Source: Pseudomonadota bacterium
Lineage (GTDB): Bacteria > Pseudomonadota > Alphaproteobacteria > Caulobacterales > Caulobacteraceae
Length of the DNA stretch: 58,521 nt
Assembly (NCBI GenBank): GCA_018241995.1
Contig: JAFECT010000016.1
Span: 3,731 to 62,251 of the forward strand
Reading direction: 5' to 3'
Positions 8,101 to 17,100 of the stretch are shown here, piece after piece; position 1 is the first letter of the stretch, and the number at the start of each line of letters is the position of its first letter. Both the position numbers and the translations under genes were made by a program. The notes under the pieces are model-generated. The model ran no database searches. It had not been told where the DNA came from and saw nothing but the letters and a program-made list of their open reading frames with translations.

Positions 8101-11100
8101 GCCCTCGACCGTGTTGAAGACGCGCACGGTGTTGTAGCCGTTCTGCGTCTCGGTAACGATACCGCCGTTCTTGGCGCTGATCGTTCCGTAAGAGCCGACG
8201 TTGATCACGCCCGCGCCGCCGGTCTTCAGGTTGATGCCCGGGTCGGCGGTGATGTTCGCGTACGAATAGACGCGGATCGAGCCGGAGTTCGAGGCCGCGT
8301 AGATGCCGTCGCCCGCCGTGGCCGCGATCAGGTGGCCGCTTTGGGTGTAGACGCCGATATCGCCCGTCGTCGAGGTCACCACGATGCCGTTGTTCGCGGC
8401 GGTGATGTTCCCGTAGGTCGCGACCCGGGTGTAGCCCGAGGCCGAAGAGGCGTTGATGCCCGCCCCGCCCTTGCCCGTGTCGCCCGCGACGATATTGCCG
8501 TAGGCGCGCACCCCACTGTAGCCGCTGCCGCTCTGCGCCGTGACGATGCCCGAGCCGTCCGCATAGACGCCCTGGGCGTAGACGCGCACGGCGCCCGTGC
8601 CGCCCTTGGTGTTGCGGGCGAGGATGCCGAACTGGCTGACGTGGTCGCCGGTCGAGCCGATCGCCGCGTTGGCGCGGACATAGACGTCGCCGCCCGAACC
8701 GCTTTCGGTGGCCACGACGCCCAGCGCCGACTTGCCGGTGATTCCGCCGCTTTCGACAATCCGGATGCCGCCCGAACCGGCGTTGGCGGCGTAGATGCCG
8801 CTGGCGACGGCGTCGATCAGGCCCGAGTTGGTGATCTTGATCAGGCCGGTGGCGCCGGCGTTGGAGGCGTAGGCCTGGATGCCCGTCAAGGCGGTGATGG
8901 CCGCCGCGTTGCTGATCGTGATCGTGCCCGCGCCGGAGCCGGTGGTCCGGCCATAGATGCCGCGGCTGCCCGCGTTGATGGTCGCCGACGCCGTCTGGTG
9001 GTTGATGTAGACCGAGCCGCCCGCCCCGTCGTGACGGCCGTAGAGGCCCGTCCCGCCGGCGTAGACCTTGCCCGTGCCGTCGATCGTCACCGTGCCCGAC
9101 CCCGCCGTGTCGTGGACGTAGACGCCGAAGTTGGCGACCGCTGCGGCCTTCGAGCCAATGTCGGCGTTGTTGTGGACGATAAGGTTCCCGCCGGCGCCGT
9201 GGACGACGATGCCGTTGCCTGCCTTGCCGGTGATTCCGCCGGTGTCGGTGACCGTCACCCCGCCCGTCCCGTCGTTGCGGGCGTAGATACCTGTGAAGAC
9301 GGCGTCCAACAGGCCCGAGTTGGTGACGCTGATCGCTCCGGTCGCGCCGCCGCTGGTCATGCGGGCGTAGATGGCCGAACCGCCGGCGGTGATCGAGGCG
9401 GCGTTCTTCACCGTGATCGTGCCCGACCCCGCGCCTTTGGCCAGCGCCTGGATGCCGTTGGCCCCGGCCACGATGGTCGCCGCCGCGGTTTGGTGGTTGA
9501 CGTAGATCGAGCCGCCCGCCCCGTCGTGCTCGGCGAAGATGCCGGTGTGGTTGGAGTAGATCTTGCCCGAGCCGTCGATGGTGATGGTCTTCGAACCCGA
9601 GAGCGCGTGGGTATAGATCCCGTCGCCGGTGACGCCGTCGGCCTTGGAGCCCACGTCGCCGTTCAGGTGCACGGTGATGGCGCCGTTGCCGATGCCGACC
9701 ACGCCGCCGTACGAAGAGCCCAGGATGTTCGCGGTGCTCGCGGTGGTGACGATGATGTCGCCCTTGCCGTAGTTGAAGGCCTGGACGCCCCACTCCTGCA
9801 CCGACGACAGGGTTCCGTAGGCGTTGACCGTGATCGAGCCGGTGCTCGCCGCGTTGTTGATCTTGCCCCGGATGGCGTCGCGCTTGCCCGACACCGTATC
9901 GCTGGTCGTGATTGAGATGTTCCCGGCGCCGCTGTCCAGCGCATAGACGCCGTAGAGGCCCGTCGAGCTCACCGCCTTCGCGGTCTTGATGGTGATGTCG
10001 CCCGAGGCGTTGCTCTTGGCGTAGACGCCCGAACCGGAACCCGCGTTGATCGGGCCATTGGCGTAGACGCCGATCTTGCCGGAGCCGCCGCCGACTTGGA
10101 ACGCGGCGATGCCGGTGGCCCCGGCCTGCACCTTGTCGGTGGTGATGCTGATGTCACCCGCGCCGCCCGCCGCGCCCCGCTGGGCGAAAACGCCGGTGGC
10201 CTTGCTGTGGATGTCGCCGGTCTCGTTGATGGTGATCGAGCCGGTCGAATTGGAGTTGGCGTAGATGCCGACGCTGCCGCCGTAGACCAGGCCCGAGCCG
10301 GTGACCTTGATCGCGCCCGAGCCATTGCCCGAGATGATCGCCACCACGCCGCCGTTGGTCGTGTAGAGCCCGGCCGTCCCGACATTGCCGTCGTTCTGGA
10401 CGGTCACGCCGGACGTGGCGCCGGCGCCCCTCGCGACAATGCCCGAGTAGTTGTGCCCGACGATGTCCCCGCCCTTGAAGGTGTGGACGGTGACCGCGCC
10501 CGAGCCGGTCGAATAGGCCTGGACGCCGTTGCCCTTGCCGTCGTTGTCGCTGTCGCCCTCGACGGTGTTGTAGACGCGCACGGTGTTGGCGCCGTTCTGC
10601 GTCTGGGTGACGATGCCGCCGTTCTTGGCGCTGATCGCGCCCGACGAATAGACGTTGATCACGCCCACGCCGCCGGTCACCAGGTGGATGCCCGGATCGG
10701 CGCTGATCGCCGCGTTTGAGAAGACGTTGATGGCGCCCGACTTGGAGCTGGCGTAGATGCCGTCGCCCGCTGTGGCCGCGATCTTGTGGCCGCCCTGAGT
10801 GTAGACGGTGATATTGCCGCTGGTGGAACTCGCCACGATGCCGTTGTTGGCGGCGGTGATGTCCGCATAGACCTGGATGGAAGTCAGGCCCGAGGTCGCG
10901 GAGGTGTCGACGCCCGCCCCGCCCTTGCCGGTGTCGCCCGAAACGATCGGGCCGTAGACGTGGACGAAAGTATCGCCCGAACCCACCTGCCGCGTCCTGA
11001 CACCCGTGCCGTCGGCATAGATCGCCTGGGCGTTGACGGTGATGTAGCCCGGACCGCCGCTGAGCGCGAAGAGGCCGACGCCGCCGACATGGTCGCCGCT

Positions 11101-14100
11101 CGACCCGATCGCCGCGTTGGCGTTGACGATCACATTGCCGCCGGTCGCGGAATAGCTGCCGGCGAAGATGCCGTAGCCCGTGGCCTTGCCGGTGATGGCC
11201 GCATTCTGGGTGACCGTCAGGCCGCCGTCGGCGTTGGTGACGGCGCGGATGCCGTAGCCGCCCGCGTCGATCACGCCGCCGGTGGTGACGCTGACCGCGC
11301 CGCTACCTGAGCCGCTCTGCACCGCGGAGACGCCCGTTCCGCCCGAAGTGACCGGGCCGGCCACCTTGACGGTGACCGAGCCGCCGCCGCTCCCGTGCGC
11401 GTAGACCCCGCGGCCGCCGGCCGCGATCGCGCCGGTGGTGTCCACCGTGGCCGAGCCCTTGCCGGTGTTCACCGCCTGCAGGCCCACGCCGTCGGCGTAC
11501 ACCGCCCCGGCCCCGTCGATGCGCACCGCGCCCAGACCGCCGCCGGACGCGATGACGCCGTAGCCGCCCACGCCGTCGCCCTTGGAGCCGATGTCGCCGT
11601 TGACGTGCACCGTCACCGCGCCCAGCAACGACGAGGCGGAGACGCCGTCGCTCGACGCCTTGCCGGTGATCCCGCCGTTCTCATAGACGGTCACCGCGCC
11701 CAGGCCGCCGCTGGTGGCGAGCACGCCGCGCCCGCCCGCGTCGATCTGGCCGCCGGAGGTCACGATGACCGGGGCGGCGGACAGCGAATTGTAGTTGCGC
11801 GCCACGATGCCCGTCCCGCCCGCAGTCACCGTTGAATGGGTGGTCACATAGACGCCGCCGTTTGAGGCCAGGGCGGTGACCCCGGACAGGCCGGCCTTGA
11901 TCGGGCCTGTGACATCGACGCTGACGTCGCCGGAATAGCCGTTGTGCGCATACACACCATCGCCGACGGCCTTGATGGCTCCGCCGATCACGACGTTCAC
12001 GCCGCCGGTCCCGTTGGTGTCGGCCAGCACGCCGGTCGAACCGGCCGCGATGTCGCCCAGCGTGTGGACGTACACCTCGCCCGAACCCCCGCCGGTGTTC
12101 TGGGCCAGCACGCCGTAGTTGGACGCGGTCACGGCCGCGGTGGTGACGGAGATCTTGCCCTTGCTCGCATAGCCGGAAATCCCGGCGTAGACGCCCGGCC
12201 CGCCGTTGGCGATCACCGCGCCGCCCAGGTTGATGGTCACGTCGCCCGAGCCGTTCGTCGCCGCGCCCACGCCCTGGCCGGCGGAGAAGACCGCCCCCTT
12301 GCCGTCGATGGTCACCGAGCCCGAACCGCCGCCCAGGATCTGGGCGATGGCGCCCGCGCCGCCGACGTAATCGCCCGCCGAGCCGACATCGCCGTTCATG
12401 TGCACCGTTAGGTCGCCGCTGGCGCCTGCGGACTGTTCGACAAAGATCGCCGCGCCGGTCGCCCGGCCGCTGATCCCGCCGTTCTCGGTCACGGTGATCG
12501 CACCGCTGTGGGCGCTGAGCGCGTAGATCCCGCTGGCCCCGGCCGCATCCACCAGGGCGTTGGTGGTGATGTTGATCGCGCCCGTGGCGGCGCCGTTGCT
12601 CGAACTGACGAAGACGCCGGTGTCGGTGGTCTTCACGACGCCGCCGGTGGTCACGTCCACCGCGCCGCCGCCCAGCTGCAGCACGCGCACGCCGTTCTGG
12701 CCGGTGATGTAGCCGCTCTCGTTGATCGAGACCGCGCCCGTGCCGCTGTTCTTGACCAGGATGCCGACCACATTGGTGTCGGAGTAGATGTTCCCGGAGC
12801 CGTCGATGCTGATCTTGCCGGTCCCGGTGGCCGAGCTGTAGGCGTAGACGCCGTTGCCGGCCGCATTGCCCTTGGAGCCGATGGTCCCGTTCTGGTGGAC
12901 CGTCAGGTCGCCCTGGCCGACGACCATGATGGCGGTGGCCACATTGCCGCTGATCGTGCCCGTCTCGGTGACGGTGACCGCGCCGGTTCCGGCGGTCTCG
13001 GCGACGATGCCGTTGCCGCCCTGGCTGTCGATCGCGCCCGAGGCGATGACCGTGACCGCGCCCGTGGAGCCGGCGCCATAGTTCATCGCCATCAGGCCGT
13101 TGCTGGAGTTGCTGACGGTGATGTCGCCGCTCGACTTGACGTAGACCGCACCGCCGAAGCTGCGCGCGCCGACGCCCAGGCCGTCGGCGTTGACCGCGCC
13201 TTCCTGGATGATGCTGACGGCGCCTGAGCCGTAGGCCGTGGCGATGAGGCCTGCCGCATTGTGGCCGACCACGTCGCCGCCGACGTAGCTGTGGATGACG
13301 ATGTCGCCCTTGCCGTAGCTGCGCGCATCGACGCCCCGGCCCGTGCCGTTGTTGTCGCTGTCGCCCTCGACCGTCCCGTAGACGTAGACGTGGTTGTAGC
13401 CGTCGACCGTGGAGGTCACGATGCCGCCGTTCTTGGCGGTGATGGCGCCGAACGAGTCCACGATCACCGTGCCCGCGCCGCCGGTCTTCATCACGATGCC
13501 CGGATCGGCGACGATGGCGGCGTAGGACAGGACGTCCAGATTGCCGGTGTCGCTGGTCACGCGGATGCCGTCGCCCGCCGCGGTGATGGTCGCCGCCTTG
13601 CCGCCCAGAAAGCCGTTGTAGGTGGCCACGCGCACGTCGCCCTTGCCGGTCGACGTCGCCACGATGCCGTCGCCGACGTCGGCGGTCACGTCGCCGTAGG
13701 TGCGGATCTGGGTGTAACCGCCCTGGCTGGAGGCGTGCAGGGCGTATTTGCCGCCGGTCGAATGCACATAGCCCAGCGAGGCGATATAGGCCTTGGACGC
13801 GCCGGTGGTGATCACCTCGATGCCGTTGCCGCCCGCGACGATGTCGCCGCCGTTCAGGCCGCCGACGGCCCGCACGAACTTGCCGCCCGAGACGTAGACG
13901 CCCGCGCCGGTGGCGCTGACCCCGCCGACATAGGCGCCGGTCTTGCCGGTCGAGACCGCATGCACGCCGTCGCCGCCGTAGGCGTAGATCTTGCCCGGCG
14001 CGCTCACATAGGCGCCGCCGCTGCCGGCCGTCACGGAGATGCCGTTGCCCGAGGCGCTGGTGACCTTGCCGGCGACATAGACGCCCCCGTAGCCCTTGCC

Positions 14101-17100
14101 CGAGGTGAGGACCTCGATCGCGTCGCCGAGGCCCGACGCGTCGCCATAGACGGTCACGCCCACGTTGCCGCCCTTCGAGCCCGCGTACACGCCCCTGCCG
14201 TATTTGCTGGTGGTGTCGCCGCCCGCGTAGACGGTCACCGTCCCGGCCCCGGTCGACTGCGCGAAGACGCCGTCGCCCCCGGCGTGGATGTTCGAACCGT
14301 AGGTGTTGTGCACATAGACGTCGCCGCCGCCGATGGCGTTGATCCCGTCGCCGTATTTCGCCGACACCCCGCGCGTGCCGACGTAGACCGAGCCCGTGCC
14401 GGCGTTGTTCGCCACGACACCGCCGCCGGCGGTGGTGATGGAGTCCGCCACGTTGACATAGACCTGGCCGGTGGCGCCGCTGTTCAGGTTGTAGGCGAGG
14501 ATGCCCCTGCTCTTGGTCGAATTGACCTGGCTGGAGGCAACGACCTTCACGTCCGCCGTGGCGCTGTCGCTGATCGCGACGATGCCGGTGCTGTAGGCGC
14601 CGACATAGCCGGTGTAGACCTTGACCGCCCCGCCCTTCGAATAGGCGCGGATGCCGTAGCCGTGGTCGCTGCGCACGCCGCCCGAGGTGGTGACGCTGAT
14701 GTCGCCCGAGCCCGAGGTCTTGACGTCCACGCCGCGGCCATAGCCCCAGACGAAGCCGGACGAATTGACGGTGATGCCGCCCGTCGCGGTCGTGGCGTAG
14801 ATGCCCCGGCCGCTGGTCGCGCGCACATAGTCGGTGGTGATCGAGATCGAGCCCGAGCCGCTCGAGGTGGCGTGGATGCCGTCGCCGCCCTTGGCGATCA
14901 GCTTGCCGCCGTAGGTGTTGACCGTGATGGCGCCGTTCACGGTCTGCGCGTCGACGCCCGCGCCGTTCTTGGTGGTCACGCCGCCCTTGGCGTAGACCGT
15001 GACATAGCCCGCGCCGTCGGCGACGGCGTGAACGCCCGTCGTGCCGGCCTTCACCGGGCCGCTGACCGAGACATAGACATTGCCGCCGCCCTTGGCGGAG
15101 GCCTGGACGCCCATCTGGGTGTCGCCGGTCACCGAGCCCGAGGCCGTGATGCTGATATTGCCGCCGGTGTCGTTGAAGGCGGCGATGCCGTAGTTGGCGC
15201 CGTGCACCGCATCACCGGCAGTGATGGTGATCTTGCCGCCGTGCGCCAGCGCGTCGATGGCGTCCGAACCCTGGCTGTAGGCGCCGCCGTCGGCGTGGAT
15301 GGTGACGTCGCCCTTGCCGACGTTGACGTTGCCCACGATGGCCGTCGCGCCGGCCGAGGTCTGCACTAGGCCCGTGGCGTGGATGTAGACGCCGCCCGAG
15401 ACCGTGCGGGCGTAGATGCCGTTGGTGGTGTCGCTGCTTACCGCGCCGGTCGAGACCGACACCCCGCCCGAGCCCCGGTTGTCCGCATAGACGCCGGCCC
15501 CGCCGTGCGCGGTGACATAGCTGCCGACATTGACCTTCACGTCGCCGGTCGCCGCGGCGTTGCCGACCACCGCGCGCACGCCCTCGCCGCCATTGCTGTA
15601 GACGTGGCCGGTGACGCCGACATCCACGCCGCCCGTGCCGGCGTTGTAGGCGAACACCCCGCGCGTCGCGCCATAGACCGAGCCGCCGACGCTGACCTTC
15701 ACGTCGCCCGACGCGCTGGTGCTCTGCACCAGGGCGTCCACGCCCGCATCGCCGTAGCCGTTGGCGTCGCCCTTGACCGTGACCGACACCCCGCCCGCGG
15801 TGGCGCCGTTGGTCGCCGCATAGACGCCCGCCGTGCCGCCGTGCGCCGCGCCGCCGACATAGACCTGCACGTCGCCGCCCGCCGAGGTCGCGCTGACGCC
15901 CGCGCCCGAGGCGCCGTAGGCGTCGCCCGTCACATTCACCGTGACGGCCTTGGCCCCGTTCGTCGTGGCCAGGACGCCGTGCGTGCCGCCCTTCGCCGTC
16001 CCGCCGACTCCGACATAGACATCGCCGCCGTTGTTGGAGAGGGCGCGCACCCCGGCGTAGCTGGTCCCCGTCACGTCGCTGTCGGCGTGGACGCTCACCG
16101 AGGCCGAGCCATAGCCGTTGGCGGTGATGCCGTAGGTGGCGCCGGTCACCGCGCCGGTGGAGTGCACATAGACGTAGCCCGAGGTGGCGAAGGCGGCGAT
16201 GCCGGCCTTGGTCTGGCCATAGGCGCCGCCCGTGGTGATCGAGATATGGCCCGTGCCCTGGTTCGAGGCATAGACGCCGTAAAATCCGCCCGAGGCCTTG
16301 CCGCCGGTGATGACGGTGATGTCGCCGGTATTGGTCGCGTCGCTCAGCCGTGCGAACACGCCAGAGCCGCTGGTCCCCGAGACCGCGCCGCTGGCGTTGA
16401 GATAGATCGAGCCTTGGCCCGACACCTTGGAATAGGCGCCGTAGGTCCCGCCGCCGATCACGCCCGCCTTGATCGTGATCGAGCCGTCGCCCTTGACCTT
16501 GGCGAAGACGCCGTCGCCATCGCCACCGTAGAGGTTGGCGGCCTCAACATCGATGTTCCCGCCCTTGTGAGCGTACAGGTAGGCGCCGTTGCCCGCGCCC
16601 TGGACCGTACCCGTCGATTGAAGGAAGAGCGGGCCGCCCTGGCCGCTGACGAACACGCCTGCGCCCTGCTTGCCGGTGACGTTGGCCACGGAGACGTCCA
16701 CCTCGCCGGTCCCGGTCGCATAGGCCACCACGCCCGTGTATTTCGCAGTGATGTCGCCCTGCATGAAGATGCTGGTCAGACCGTCTTCGGCGTGGGTGTA
16801 GACGCCGTAGCGACCGGCATCGATCGTAGCGGTGCTGTCGCCCGCCACCAGCACCCGGCCCTTGCCGTAGGTATAGGCGTGCACGCCGTCCTTGGTGGCG
16901 CTGATCGCGCCAGACAGCACCGAGCCGCCGTCGGCGTAGCCCACGATGATGTCGCCGCCCTTGCTCTTCGCGCGGATGGCGTCGCCGCCGTTGGCGGTCA
17001 CCCCGTTGGAGGTCAGCACATAGACCCGGCCGGCGGCGCCGGACGTGGCATAGAGGCCGTTGGTGGCGCCGGTGACCAGGCCTCCGGCCTTCACCTCGAC

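Noticed and set aside
5840..9793. A 1,317-codon frame on the minus strand in another phase
   Set aside because: Its Arg/His/Gln-rich sequence is a phase-shifted reading of the same repeats; the autotransporter frame has the signal peptide and barrel.
4714..9915. A 1,733-codon open frame on the plus strand opposite the giant gene
   Set aside because: It is an antisense shadow. Its Arg/Asp/Val/His-rich repeats are the reverse complement of the Gly/Thr/Val repeats, and no signal, domain or ribosome site supports it.
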